DNA of 64,000 nucleotides from Sphingorhabdus profundilacus (GTDB lineage: Bacteria > Pseudomonadota > Alphaproteobacteria > Sphingomonadales > Sphingomonadaceae): the NCBI RefSeq assembly GCF_009769755.1, contig NZ_SDWJ01000001.1, positions 124,001-188,000 on the forward strand, in the 5' to 3' direction. Positions within the stretch are counted from its first letter, which is position 1; each line of letters begins with the position of its first letter. Shown piece by piece: positions 1 through 8,767 of this stretch. Under the pieces are notes generated by a model, which was not told the origin of the DNA, searched no databases, and was given only the letters and a program-made list of their open reading frames with translations. The translations under genes and the position numbers were made by a program.

Positions 1-5
1 GTCGA

Positions 6-42
6 GGGAGAACGGAACGGGTCGCAAATATTCCGTTCTCCC
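6..42. repeat. 12-bp perfect inverted repeat upstream of folE
   Basis: GGGAGAACGGAA at 6-17 is mirrored exactly by TTCCGTTCTCCC at 31-42, leaving a 13-nt loop. No T-tract follows on the plus strand, so it is either a factor-assisted terminator of a gene lying before the window or a protein-binding dyad. The rest of 1-245 shows no recognisable gene. Confidence 0.5.
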
Positions 43-245
43 CCAACGCCCCCGTAAAACGAGGAACTGTAGAACGACTCAAAATTAGCATCTCTTGCAG
101 GACATCGCTTGTACGTTTCCGACATCAATGATGATTCTTCTTAACGCGCGGACAAATAGCTATGGGCTATTGTCTGTATAGGATTGAAAGGCGGGCAGGA
201 ATATCATCAGGCCATCGCGAACGGTCGGTTTGCGGGAGCCTGAAT

Positions 246-881
246 ATGAACAAGCCCGAAATGGTGTTTCCCATCGCACATATACATTATAATGACGAAA
301 TTGACGATAATGGTAAGGTTATCGTTCCCGAAGATGTGCAGGACGCGATCCGCACGTTGATCCGCTGGTCCGGCGATGATCCCAGCCGTGAAGGCCTGCT
401 GGATACGCCCGCGCGCGTCGGACGCGCCTGGCGGGAATATTGCGGCGGTTACGCAGAGGACCCGGCAGCGCATCTGTCGCGTACATTTCAGGAAGTCGGC
501 GGTTATCACGAACTGGTGTTGCTGAAGGATATCCCCTTCCAGTCCCATTGCGAACACCATATGGCTCCGATCATAGGCAAGGCGTCGATTGCCTATATGC
601 CTACTGACCGGGTGGTCGGCATATCCAAACTTGCACGCGTGCTGCATGGCTTTGCACAACGGTTGCAGGTGCAGGAACGGCTGACCGCTGAAGTGGCCAA
701 TTGCATCTGGGATAATCTGAAACCCCATGGCGTGGCGGTGGTAATCGAGGCGCAACATGGTTGTATGACGGGCCGGGGGGTTAAAGTGCACGGCGTTGGT
801 ATGGTGACGTCCAAACTTATTGGCTGTTTCCTTGATGACCAATCCAGCCGCAAGGAAGTCATGAGCCTGATGGGATATTGA
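246..881 (+). CDS. folE: GTP cyclohydrolase I
   Basis: Opens GTP to 7,8-dihydroneopterin triphosphate, the first step of tetrahydrofolate synthesis, in the cytoplasm. The 211-residue protein has the family's zinc ligands: Cys102 and His105 in the FQSHCEHHMAP motif and Cys173 in QHGCMTGRGV, plus the GISKLARV segment. The frame is open from 162, but the ATG at 246 has GGGAG seven bases upstream and gives the usual length; the upstream 28 codons look non-native. The CMTGRG motif is a slight variant of the more common CMTMRG or CMTTRG. It is followed after 85 bp by an unrelated sulfatase gene, so it is probably monocistronic. Confidence 0.95.
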   Translation: MNKPEMVFPIAHIHYNDEIDDNGKVIVPEDVQDAIRTLIRWSGDDPSREGLLDTPARVGRAWREYCGGYAEDPAAHLSRTFQEVGGYHELVLLKDIPFQSHCEHHMAPIIGKASIAYMPTDRVVGISKLARVLHGFAQRLQVQERLTAEVANCIWDNLKPHGVAVVIEAQHGCMTGRGVKVHGVGMVTSKLIGCFLDDQSSRKEVMSLMGY

Positions 882-966
882 ATCCCGACATATCTGTGCT
901 GCAAATGTCCAATCGACTTTACATTTAGCTTTCGACGGCGCACCCTCCTCTTCACAGGAGAGCGAT

Positions 967-2913
967 ATGTTGAAACAAGCTTTGATGGCACTGGGCTGCG
1001 GAGGGGCGGTAGTGAGTGGGCCGGCAGCATTTGCAGCTATGCCGGCATCGGTATCGACCGTGGCGGCACAGAAAGAGGCCGCCAATCACCTGCCGGCCGA
1101 AGATGGTCGGGACGCCGATTTTTCCGGCAGGGGCTTTATCGCCACTCTGGCCGATCCAGTGATCAAGACCAAGGATGGCAAGCCAGTGTGGGATGTTGAT
1201 GCCTATGCCTGGATGAACGGCGCTTCGCCTGACACAGTCAACCCCAGCCTGTGGCGGCATATGGGTTTGTTGCGAAAGCATGGCCTGTTCGCGCTTTCCG
1301 AGGGAATGTGGCAAGTGCGCGGTCTTGACGTTTCGAATATGACGGTCATCAAAGGTCAGACAGGCTGGATATTGATCGACCCACTGACCACGCGCGATAC
1401 AGCGGCGGCGGCTCTTCGTCTGGTGAACGAAACGCTCGGTCCACGACCGGTTCGCGCGGTCATTTATAGCCACAGCCATGCGGATCATTTTGGCGGAGTG
1501 CGCGGCGTTGTCGACGAAAACGACGTAAAGGCAGGCATGGTCCAGATCATCGCTCCTGCACATTTCATGGATGAAACGGCGTCGGAAAATGTCATGGCCG
1601 GTTTGGCTATGGGGCGGCGGGCAAATTACCAATTCGGGGGCAGCCTGACCCCTGGCCCCCAGGGGCAGATGGGCAGCGGCATTGGTAAGGGGGTTGCCGG
1701 CGGCGATATCACCCTGATCGCGCCGACAATAGACATTAGTAAAACCGGAGAAACCCGTGTTGTCGACGGCATTACCCTCGAATTCCAGATGGTTCCTGAC
1801 ACCGAGGCACCGGCCGAAATGAATATCTATGTTCCTGCAGCCAGAACCTTTTTGGCAGCAGAGATTGCGACCTGTTCGTTGCACAATATACTGACACCAC
1901 GCGGGGCGAAGGTGCGTGACGCGCACGCATGGGCGGGGTATCTTAATGAAGCCGTCAACCTTTTTGGTGATCGCAGTGATACCATTGCTTCAAGCCACTG
2001 CTGGCCAAGGTTCGGTAGGGAGGAGGTCAAAGGCTGGCTGTCGGGTCAGCGCGACAATTACCGCTATTTGCATGATCAGACCGTAAGATTGATGAATAAG
2101 GGCATGACTCAGGTCGAGATCGCAGAAAAGCTGAGGCCGCCCCCCGCCATTGCCAACCAGTGGTTCAACAAAGGTTATTATGGGACATATAGTCACAATA
2201 GCAAAGCCATCTACCAATATTATCTCGGATGGTATGATGCGGTTCCGGCCAATCTTAACCCTCATCCGCCGGAAATTCGGGCCACAAAATTGGTGGCAGC
2301 TATAGGTGGTGCATCCAAAGTGCTTGCTAAAGCGAAAAAGGCGATGGCGGCGGGGGACTATCGCTGGTCGTCCGATTTGTTGAATAGTCTTGTTTTTGCA
2401 GATCCAAAAAATTCTAAAGGACGCGCCTTACTGGCTGATAGCTATGAACAGCAGGGCTATCAGGCCGAGTCGGCCATTTGGCGCAATATGTTTCTTTCCG
2501 CCGCCCGTGACCTTCGCGAGGGCGTGAAAGCCAGCATTACGACCCAGAGCATAGATTTGATATCGGCCGTGCCAACCGAGCTATTGCTGGATTCAGTGGC
2601 GACCCGGCTCGACCCGCTGGCGCTCGGTGACCGGTCTCTGGAACTGAACTTCAACTTCACCGACCGGAACGAACAAGCGAAAATCAGCGTTGGCAACGCC
2701 GTGATGTTTAGTGAAATGGGTAAGGCACATACCGCACCCGGAGCGACGGTCAGCGGGCCTCGACAACTATTCCTCGCCCTTATGTTCCTGAAAATACCGC
2801 TCACTCAGTTGGAAGCGGCGGGATTGAGGGTGGAGGGCGATCGCAGCCAAGTCGAGATATTGCAAGCCGCGCTCGATCCGATGCCGGGTCCGTTCAATAT
2901 CGCGGAACCATGA
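967..2913 (+). CDS. secreted alkyl/aryl sulfatase, MBL fold (SdsA type)
   Basis: A 648-residue zinc hydrolase expected to cleave alkyl sulfate esters such as dodecyl sulfate. An N-terminal signal peptide (about residues 1-24) implies export. The metallo-beta-lactamase domain carries the metal-binding motif HSHADH at 169-174, followed by FGGVRG. The C-terminal half matches the layout of the family, with an alkyl-sulfatase dimerisation region and an SCP2-like lipid-binding domain ending near residue 640. The ATG at 967 is preceded by AGGAG at about 956-960. It stands alone, convergent with mltG. Substrate is inferred from family only. Confidence 0.88.
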   Translation: MLKQALMALGCGGAVVSGPAAFAAMPASVSTVAAQKEAANHLPAEDGRDADFSGRGFIATLADPVIKTKDGKPVWDVDAYAWMNGASPDTVNPSLWRHMGLLRKHGLFALSEGMWQVRGLDVSNMTVIKGQTGWILIDPLTTRDTAAAALRLVNETLGPRPVRAVIYSHSHADHFGGVRGVVDENDVKAGMVQIIAPAHFMDETASENVMAGLAMGRRANYQFGGSLTPGPQGQMGSGIGKGVAGGDITLIAPTIDISKTGETRVVDGITLEFQMVPDTEAPAEMNIYVPAARTFLAAEIATCSLHNILTPRGAKVRDAHAWAGYLNEAVNLFGDRSDTIASSHCWPRFGREEVKGWLSGQRDNYRYLHDQTVRLMNKGMTQVEIAEKLRPPPAIANQWFNKGYYGTYSHNSKAIYQYYLGWYDAVPANLNPHPPEIRATKLVAAIGGASKVLAKAKKAMAAGDYRWSSDLLNSLVFADPKNSKGRALLADSYEQQGYQAESAIWRNMFLSAARDLREGVKASITTQSIDLISAVPTELLLDSVATRLDPLALGDRSLELNFNFTDRNEQAKISVGNAVMFSEMGKAHTAPGATVSGPRQLFLALMFLKIPLTQLEAAGLRVEGDRSQVEILQAALDPMPGPFNIAEP

Positions 2914-3094
2914 CTAGGCCGTGCACCCATAAATCTAGACGTCTCGAAAGGATTTGACCCATTTTGCCCATGGCTGCGTCAGAAAGCCTTGAGATATATC
3001 TGTATCCCGGCAGTTTCCTTCCTTGCCCAGTGCAAAATGGCCTCAAACCTCGCAAGTGTATTTAATAGGTACCCATGCTAGTCACAAAGTCCGC

Positions 3095-4066
3095 CTACAT
3101 TTCTCCGCGCTGACGCCTGATCGCGTACCATTTTTCTACATTGGCATTATGTTCTTGCAGAGTATCAGCAAACACATGGCCACCTTTGCCATCGGCCACA
3201 AAAAAAAGTGACTTTGTTTCCTGCGGATTCAATACAGCCTCAATAGCGGCGCGGGACGGATTGGCTATTGGCCCCTTCGGCAACCCGACCATCGCATAAG
3301 TATTATAGTCGTTTACATCGGCAATTTCCGATTGCCGGATACGGCGACCCAGCGGCTTTCCCTTAGTTATCGGGTAAATGATGGTCGGGTCAGCTTGCAA
3401 CATCATACCTTGCCGGATACGGTTGGAATAAACGCCCGCGACCATCCGCAATTCAGACTTCAGCGCGGTTTCCTTTTCGACAATAGATGCCAAAGTGACG
3501 GCTTCTTCAGGTGATTTAACGACCGTAGTGGTGCTTCGATTTGGCCATAATTCGTCAATGGTTTTCGACATGGCGTCCTGCATCCGCTTAAGGACGGCGG
3601 CGCGGCTCTCGTTTCTTTCGAAGGCATAGCTGTCGGGCAGCACTGACCCTTCGTCCGGGACGGTAACTTCGCCGGACAATTGTTCGTTGGCCATAAGCCG
3701 TTCGTACACCATGATCGATGGCCAACCTTCTGGAATTGTCACCATGCGCTGCACAGTTTTCCCGCCAGTCAGGATATCTAAAATCGCGGCATTGGATGCG
3801 CGGGCCGGAATAATGAATTCCCCTGCTTTGATCGTACTGGTTACCCCGAAAATCTTGGCGCGATTGACAAAAGCGTCTGCGGATTTGACGACGCCTTCCT
3901 TTTCCAGCAATTCGGCAGCCGAGGTGATACTGGATCCGGATTTGATAACAATCGAGGTTTCACGTTCCAATGGACCCGGCGCTGTCCAGCCATAAACGAA
4001 ATTACCCGCGATAATCACGAGCAGCAACATCGCTGCTATAATCACCCATCTCGCGGCACGTCGCAC
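3095..4066 (-). CDS. mltG: endolytic murein transglycosylase
   Basis: An inner-membrane lytic transglycosylase thought to end glycan-strand growth. The 323-residue protein has one N-terminal transmembrane segment (about residues 7-27), an extracytoplasmic LysM-like region and the YceG domain. The catalytic Glu lies in ASIVEKET. The start is GTG (CAC at 4064-4066 on the plus strand), three bases after the fabF stop, so it is probably translationally coupled to fabF. The fabF-mltG neighbourhood is conserved in many proteobacteria, as in Escherichia coli where pabC lies between them. Confidence 0.93.
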   Translation of the reverse strand: MRRAARWVIIAAMLLLVIIAGNFVYGWTAPGPLERETSIVIKSGSSITSAAELLEKEGVVKSADAFVNRAKIFGVTSTIKAGEFIIPARASNAAILDILTGGKTVQRMVTIPEGWPSIMVYERLMANEQLSGEVTVPDEGSVLPDSYAFERNESRAAVLKRMQDAMSKTIDELWPNRSTTTVVKSPEEAVTLASIVEKETALKSELRMVAGVYSNRIRQGMMLQADPTIIYPITKGKPLGRRIRQSEIADVNDYNTYAMVGLPKGPIANPSRAAIEAVLNPQETKSLFFVADGKGGHVFADTLQEHNANVEKWYAIRRQRGEM

Positions 4067-4069
4067 CGG

Positions 4070-5326
4070 TTAAACGGCTTTCATAATCAGGCTGGCATTT
4101 GTTCCGCCAAAACCAAAGCTGTTGTTAAGTACAGCCTTTACCGACCGCTTTTTGGCAAAATGGGGAACAAGATCGACCCCCTCGGTTCCTTCATCCGGAT
4201 TATCCAGGTTTAATGTTGGGGGAACAATTTGATCCCGCAACGCCAGAATGCAGAAGATGCTCTCCACTGCACCGGCGCCGCCCAGCAAATGTCCGATTGC
4301 CGATTTGGTCGAACTCATCGATACGGTTGATATGGCGTCGCCAAACAGCCGTTTAACAGCACCCAGTTCGATCGTATCCGCCATGGTCGAGGTACCATGG
4401 GCATTGATGTAATCGATATCGGAAGGCGTCATACCTGCTTTTTTCAGCGCCATCTGCATGGACCGATAGGCACCGTCGCCCTCTGGATGTGGTGCGGTTA
4501 CATGATAGGCATCACCCGACAAACCATAGCCTACGACTTCGGCATAGATTTTCGCCCCGCGTGCCTTGGCATGTTCATATTCTTCCAGAACAACGATGCC
4601 CGCGCCTTCGCCCATGACAAACCCGTCGCGGTCCTTGTCATAAGGGCGGCTGGCTTGTTCGGGGCGATCATTATAGGTCATGTTCAATGCCCGCGCCTGA
4701 GCAAAACCGGCAATGCCCAAAGGATTGATCGTGCCTTCCGCACCGCCAGCCAACATGATGTCAGCATCATCGTCGCGGATCATACGCGCGGCGTCACCAA
4801 TAGAATGCGCGCCGGTTGAACACGCCGTGACCACCGCGTGATTTGGGCCTTTCAGGCCATATTTGATGCTGACTTGTCCAGAAATCAAGTTGATGAGACG
4901 TCCGTGCACAAAATGCGGACTCACACGGCCGGGACCTTTTTCGGCCAAGAGCAATGCTTCGCTTTCAATGCCGGGGAGTCCGCCGATACCTGATCCGATC
5001 GAGCACCCTGCACGCAGTTTTTGTTCTTCAGTCAGATCGGTAAGTCCGGCATCTTCCAATGCCTGACCCGCAGCGTCGATGCCGTAAATAATGAAAGGGT
5101 CGACTTGCCGCTGCACTTTGTGATCAACGCGTTTGTCAGGATCAAAGCCCCATGGGTGATCCTTGGGCTTTACTTCACATGCAATATGACATTTCTGGTC
5201 ACTGGTATCGAAGCGAGTGATAACACCTGCACCCGATTTACCCGCGATCAGATTGGCCCAAGCGGTTTCAACATCCGCGCCCAAAGGCGTAACCAGCCCC
5301 AGTCCGGTAACCACAACACGACGCAT
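4070..5326 (-). CDS. fabF: beta-ketoacyl-ACP synthase II
   Basis: Condensing enzyme of fatty-acid elongation that joins malonyl-ACP to acyl-ACP. Its 418 residues match the family length. The Cys-His-His triad is visible: Cys169 in VTACSTGAHS, His in NAHGTSTM and His in SAIGHLLGGAG. The C-terminal SFGFGGTNASL is typical. It lies downstream of acpP behind a 28-bp palindrome and immediately upstream of mltG. Confidence 0.97.
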   Translation of the reverse strand: MRRVVVTGLGLVTPLGADVETAWANLIAGKSGAGVITRFDTSDQKCHIACEVKPKDHPWGFDPDKRVDHKVQRQVDPFIIYGIDAAGQALEDAGLTDLTEEQKLRAGCSIGSGIGGLPGIESEALLLAEKGPGRVSPHFVHGRLINLISGQVSIKYGLKGPNHAVVTACSTGAHSIGDAARMIRDDDADIMLAGGAEGTINPLGIAGFAQARALNMTYNDRPEQASRPYDKDRDGFVMGEGAGIVVLEEYEHAKARGAKIYAEVVGYGLSGDAYHVTAPHPEGDGAYRSMQMALKKAGMTPSDIDYINAHGTSTMADTIELGAVKRLFGDAISTVSMSSTKSAIGHLLGGAGAVESIFCILALRDQIVPPTLNLDNPDEGTEGVDLVPHFAKKRSVKAVLNNSFGFGGTNASLIMKAV

Positions 5327-5387
5327 GTTCTATCTCCTGGTGGGTAATTCCGTTGCCCAATAAAAACAAGTGGAACCAAAATGCAAA

Positions 5388-5415
5388 CGGCTTTCCGGTA
5401 ATTACCGGAAAGCCG
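5388..5415. terminator. 28-bp perfect palindrome between acpP and fabF
   Basis: CGGCTTTCCGGTAA at 5388-5401 is followed directly by its reverse complement through 5415, so the DNA dyad is perfect with no spacer. As RNA it can form a stem of about 12 bp. On the minus strand, the direction of transcription, it is followed by TTTGCATTTTGG, a weak U-rich tail. It may partly terminate or stabilise the acpP end of the operon message, since ACP is needed in far greater amount than FabF. Confidence 0.6.
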
Positions 5416-5459
5416 CGCTATCCTTAAGATGTGCAACGCAAAAGCGCTACTTCACCCAA

Positions 5460-5693
5460 TCAACCGTTGGCGTTGATAAAGTCGATTGCGTCCTTGACGG
5501 TTGCAATCTTTTCAGCCGCATCGTCGGGGATTTCTACATTGAACTCTTCTTCAAAAGCCATGACCAGTTCGACAATGTCAAGACTGTCGGCCCCTAAATC
5601 GTCAATAAAGCTGGCTGCTTCCGTTACCTTATCGGCTTCAACACCCAGATGTTCGACAACGATTTTTTTGACCCGGTCCGCGGTATCACTCAT
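5460..5693 (-). CDS. acpP: acyl carrier protein
   Basis: Small acidic carrier for fatty-acid synthesis intermediates. Its 77 residues include the phosphopantetheine attachment site Ser37 in [18 protein letters not shown] lies just upstream of the ATG. It sits between fabG and fabF, the conserved order. The 81-bp gap to fabG leaves room for an internal promoter, though none is obvious. Confidence 0.97.
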   Translation of the reverse strand: MSDTADRVKKIVVEHLGVEADKVTEAASFIDDLGADSLDIVELVMAFEEEFNVEIPDDAAEKIATVKDAIDFINANG

Positions 5694-5774
5694 TTTTTTG
5701 CCCCTTATAGTTTGGGAGGATTAATATCAGGACTCGCCCTAATGTCCAGAATGGCTGCTGGCAAGTGGCAAGCG

Positions 5775-6515
5775 TCAAAGCATCGCCATCCCGCCGTTAA
5801 CATGTAGTGTCTGGCCTGTGATATATCCAGCCTCCTTTGAAGCAAGATAGGCAATCGCGGCGCCAATATCGGTGCCTTCGCCCATGCGCCCCATTGGAAT
5901 TCGAGTATTTAAAGCTTCCTTTTGGGCATCGGGCAGCACGTCGGTCATCGGCGTCGCGATAAAGCCGGGCGCGACGCAGTTTACCGTAATTCCGCGGCTG
6001 GCAAGCTCTTGCGCTATGGATTTCGACATTCCCACGAGTCCCGCCTTTGATGCGGCATAATTGGCCTGGCCGGGGTTGCCAGTTGCGCCCACGACACTTG
6101 TAACCGAGATCATGCGTCCAAAACGCGCTTTCATCATGGGGCGGCTGGCTGCGCGCATCAGGCGAAACGCGCTTTCCAGATTGATCTGGATCACTTCGGC
6201 CCATTCTTCGTCTTTCATCCGCATAGTAAGGTTGTCGCGGGTCACGCCTGCGTTGTTCACCAGAATGTCGATCTGGCCCAATTTCTCGAGCGCTGCCGGA
6301 ACAAGCGCCTCAACGCTTTCCGCGTCACCCAGATTGCACGGTATCGCGTCATGATCGCCGCCCAGAGAGGCGCGAAACGCCTCCAATTTGTCGACATTGG
6401 ACCCGGAAACTGCCAGACGCGCTCCTTGGGCAGCCAGAGCATGGCAAATCGCGCTCCCAATCCCGCCCGATGCTCCTGTTACAAGGGCGGTCATGCCGGT
6501 AAGATCAAACATCAA
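5775..6515 (-). CDS. fabG: 3-oxoacyl-ACP reductase
   Basis: NADPH-dependent short-chain dehydrogenase that reduces beta-ketoacyl-ACP. Visible features in 246 residues: nucleotide-binding TGASGGIG near the N-terminus, NNAG at 87-90, and the catalytic set Ser140, Tyr153 and Lys157 (YAASK). Two ATGs are adjacent at the start; AAGGAA precedes them. The gene begins 30 bp from the left arm of GxxExxY element 1, so the insertion preserved its ribosome-binding site. Confidence 0.96.
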   Translation of the reverse strand: MMFDLTGMTALVTGASGGIGSAICHALAAQGARLAVSGSNVDKLEAFRASLGGDHDAIPCNLGDAESVEALVPAALEKLGQIDILVNNAGVTRDNLTMRMKDEEWAEVIQINLESAFRLMRAASRPMMKARFGRMISVTSVVGATGNPGQANYAASKAGLVGMSKSIAQELASRGITVNCVAPGFIATPMTDVLPDAQKEALNTRIPMGRMGEGTDIGAAIAYLASKEAGYITGQTLHVNGGMAML

Positions 6516-6526
6516 TTCATTCCTTT

Positions 6527-6554
6527 TGATTGGTTCACGTTGATTGGTTCACGC
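6527..6554. repeat. tandem duplication at the outer edge of element 1
   Basis: TGATTGGTTCACGT at 6527-6540 is followed directly by TGATTGGTTCACGC at 6541-6554. The second copy runs into the left inverted arm of GxxExxY element 1. It could be a trace of how the element end was copied. No matching duplication was seen at the other edge. Confidence 0.8.
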
Positions 6555-6996
6555 GGAGGCGCGGAGACGCGGAGGGTTTGTAGTCGTTTACCACGCGCTT
6601 AAAGCCATCAATAAGTTTAACGCCGCCAAAATTTATCAGGAGACCAACAGACTGCTTAGTAAGCCTCAGATATGTATGAAGTTGTTTGTGATGGGCAGCA
6701 TTTAAGGCGTCAACCGATTTGATTTCTATAATAAGCCAGCCGTCGACGAGCATATCGATGCGAAACGCTTCTTTGAAACACTGATCTTCAAATATGATAT
6801 CTATTGGCTTTTGCCTTTCCACACGATATCCCATGTCCGCTAGCTTTCCCGCCAGTACAATCTCGTAGACACGCTCCATTAAGCCGGGGCCAAGCTCACG
6901 GTGCAATCGAATTGCAGTATCCAGCACGTCGCCCGTTACTTTCTCGCTATCGCGCGTCTCATTCTCTCCGCGCCTCCGCGTCTCCGCGTGAACCAT
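6535..6996 (-). CDS. GxxExxY-family PD-(D/E)XK-like protein (element 1)
   Basis: A 153-residue protein with the family-defining motif GLMERVY at 38-44 and a PD-(D/E)XK-like core: Asp81, then IIEIKS with Glu91 and Lys93. The fold suggests a nuclease, but activity for the family is not established to my knowledge. The ATG at 6994-6996 lies one base after the crotonase stop, so expression may be coupled to the fab operon. The frame runs through both inverted arms, which encode the low-complexity ends (MVHAETRRRGE and PSASPRLRVNQ). It interrupts an otherwise conserved fab gene order, which suggests insertion. It is only a distant paralogue of the protein at 37505-37900. Confidence 0.85.
   Translation of the reverse strand: MVHAETRRRGENETRDSEKVTGDVLDTAIRLHRELGPGLMERVYEIVLAGKLADMGYRVERQKPIDIIFEDQCFKEAFRIDMLVDGWLIIEIKSVDALNAAHHKQLHTYLRLTKQSVGLLINFGGVKLIDGFKRVVNDYKPSASPRLRVNQST
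6545..6574. repeat. left inverted arm of GxxExxY element 1
   Basis: This 30-bp arm reads TGGTTC followed by three octamers ACGCGGAG, GCGCGGAG and ACGCGGAG. It matches the reverse complement of 6966-6995 at 28 of 30 positions. The arm is inside the reading frame of the GxxExxY gene and encodes its last residues. Confidence 0.92.
6966..6995. repeat. right inverted arm of GxxExxY element 1
   Basis: Read on the minus strand this arm is TGGTTC followed by ACGCGGAG, ACGCGGAG and GCGCGGAG. It differs from the left arm at two positions because the order of the A- and G-initial octamers is swapped. It ends 2 bp from the stop codon of the crotonase gene. Confidence 0.92.
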
Positions 6997-6997
6997 C

Positions 6998-7792
6998 TCA
7001 CTCTCCTGTAAACTTCGGCGTGCGTTTTTCCATAAACGCGTTGATGGCTTCGTCATTGTCGGCGGTGGAGTGGGCAAGGGCTTGCATCGCAGCTGACATT
7101 TCGAGGATATTTTTCAACTCTGCGGTTTGCCCTTCGCGCAAGAGACGCTTGGTCATACGGACAGCGTGGGATGGGTTGGCGGCGATTTTGTCCGCGATCC
7201 GGCGCGCGGCGCCCATCAAATCTTCTGGTGCAACTACTTCGGAAACAAGGCCGATACGCAACGCCTCCGCCGCATCAATCATTTCACCGGTGAGCGCCAG
7301 TTCAGTTGCTTTGGAAAATCCGACAATGCGCGGAAGCAGCCAAGCGCCGCCATCACCCGGTATGATGCCGAGCTTGACGAAGCTCTCCGCAAATTTGGCG
7401 TTGTCGGATGCAACACGGATATCGCACATGCACGCAAGGTCGCAGCCCGCGCCGATGGCATGACCGTTGACAGCGGCCACGACCGGAACTTCCAGTGCCT
7501 GGAATAAAAGGGGCAGGCGTTGAATGCCATATTTGTAATTCCGGCGCGTCTGGACAGACTTTGCTGAGCGGAGGCTACCGACGTCGGGCGCCATTTGCTT
7601 CAAATCTCCGCCCGAAGAAAAGGCGCTGCCTGCACCCGTCAAGATAACGCAGCCGATGGTGATGTCCTTATCCGCAGCCTCCATCGCGGCGCATAGGGCA
7701 TCCACCACATCATTGTCGGAGATGGGATTGCGCTTTTCGGGCAGGTTCAATGTTACGGTAAGGACAGCGCCATCGCGTTCTTGCAGGAGCAT
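6998..7792 (-). CDS. crotonase-family (enoyl-CoA hydratase-like) protein
   Basis: A 264-residue crotonase-fold protein lying between fabD and fabG, four bases downstream of fabD. The oxyanion-hole segments are present (AFSSGGDLKQ and GHAIGAGCDLACM). Aligned to rat mitochondrial enoyl-CoA hydratase, the two catalytic glutamates are not conserved: the first is Asp (GAGCDLACM) and the second falls on Phe in ESFVKLGIIPGDGG. It therefore belongs to an IPGDGG subgroup, and hydratase activity should not be assumed. Its substrate is unknown. Confidence 0.85.
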   Translation of the reverse strand: MLLQERDGAVLTVTLNLPEKRNPISDNDVVDALCAAMEAADKDITIGCVILTGAGSAFSSGGDLKQMAPDVGSLRSAKSVQTRRNYKYGIQRLPLLFQALEVPVVAAVNGHAIGAGCDLACMCDIRVASDNAKFAESFVKLGIIPGDGGAWLLPRIVGFSKATELALTGEMIDAAEALRIGLVSEVVAPEDLMGAARRIADKIAANPSHAVRMTKRLLREGQTAELKNILEMSAAMQALAHSTADNDEAINAFMEKRTPKFTGE

Positions 7793-7796
7793 GGTT

Positions 7797-8735
7797 TTAA
7801 AGTTCCTTCAAAAGAGCTTCGATGTCGTCCATCGAAATGATGTTGGCTGTGGAGACATCTTCGCCAGCGCTGCGCTTCACCATGGGGCTCAGGACTTTGC
7901 CGCCAAACTCGACGAAATGGGTGACGCCTGCTCCTGCCATTGCGATTGCAGACTCTCGCCAACGCACTCGGCCGGTCACCTGTTGGACCAACTGCGCGCG
8001 GATGGTATCGGGGTCGACAACCGCATCTGCCGTTACATTGGCGTAGAGAGGCACGATCGGTGTTTGCAGTTCGGTTTTGCTTAGGGCTTCGGCCATGGCG
8101 TCGGCGGCTGGCTGCATCAATGGGCAATGAAAGGGTGCCGATACCGGCAGGAGAATGCCGCGTTTAATGCCGTGCTCTCTCACCAGTTCCACTGCACGAT
8201 CAATCGCGCTTTTGTGGCCCGATATGACAACCTGCGAAGGATCATTGTCGTTCGCCACGGTACAGGTTTCGCCCTCGGCAGCGGCCTTTGCCAAGGCCTC
8301 AGCTTTTTCGATGTCCGCCCCCAGCAAAGCTGCCATCGCGCCGATTCCGACAGGAACTGCCGCCTGCATGGCGCGGCCGCGCAATTTGAGGAGCCGTGCG
8401 GTCGTCGCGAGATCGAACGTCCCTGCCGCGCATAATGCCGAATATTCACCCAGTGAATGGCCAGCGACAAAGCTGCACTTGCTCCCGAGGGAGACGCCAC
8501 CTTCAACCTCCAGCACCCGCAAGGTTGCAATGGCGTTGGCCATGATGGCGGGCTGCGCATTCTCGGTCAGCGTCAGGTCACTTTCGGGGCCTTCGCACAT
8601 CAATTTGAACAGGTGCTGGCCCAAGGCGTCATCGACTTCCTGAAACACGGCCTTCGCGGTGGGGCTGGCCGCCGCAAGGGCCTGACCCATGCCAACGGCC
8701 TGACTGCCTTGGCCCGGAAAGATGAATGCGCGCAT
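7797..8735 (-). CDS. fabD: malonyl-CoA:ACP transacylase
   Basis: Loads malonyl groups onto ACP. The 312-residue protein shows the N-terminal FPGQGSQAVGMG and the nucleophile elbow GHSLGEYS with Ser94; the partner His is expected in APFHCPLM. It is first in the minus-strand operon fabD-crotonase-(element 1)-fabG-acpP-fabF-mltG, with 32 bp to the upstream LD-carboxypeptidase gene, which may be co-transcribed. Confidence 0.96.
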   Translation of the reverse strand: MRAFIFPGQGSQAVGMGQALAAASPTAKAVFQEVDDALGQHLFKLMCEGPESDLTLTENAQPAIMANAIATLRVLEVEGGVSLGSKCSFVAGHSLGEYSALCAAGTFDLATTARLLKLRGRAMQAAVPVGIGAMAALLGADIEKAEALAKAAAEGETCTVANDNDPSQVVISGHKSAIDRAVELVREHGIKRGILLPVSAPFHCPLMQPAADAMAEALSKTELQTPIVPLYANVTADAVVDPDTIRAQLVQQVTGRVRWRESAIAMAGAGVTHFVEFGGKVLSPMVKRSAGEDVSTANIISMDDIEALLKEL

Positions 8736-8767
8736 GAATGCTCCCTTTCAGATATGTTTGCAGCCGC

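Noticed and set aside
207-1085. 292-residue minus-strand frame over folE
   Set aside because: It is antisense to a clear folE gene, with no domain or start signal of its own.
952-1926. 324-residue minus-strand frame over the alkyl sulfatase
   Set aside because: Shadow of the sulfatase coding strand; sequence is His/Arg-rich noise.
6545-6995. Octamer arrays at the GxxExxY elements considered as a CRISPR array
   Set aside because: The units are contiguous 8-mers without spacers, occur as inverted pairs around a gene, and no cas genes are near.
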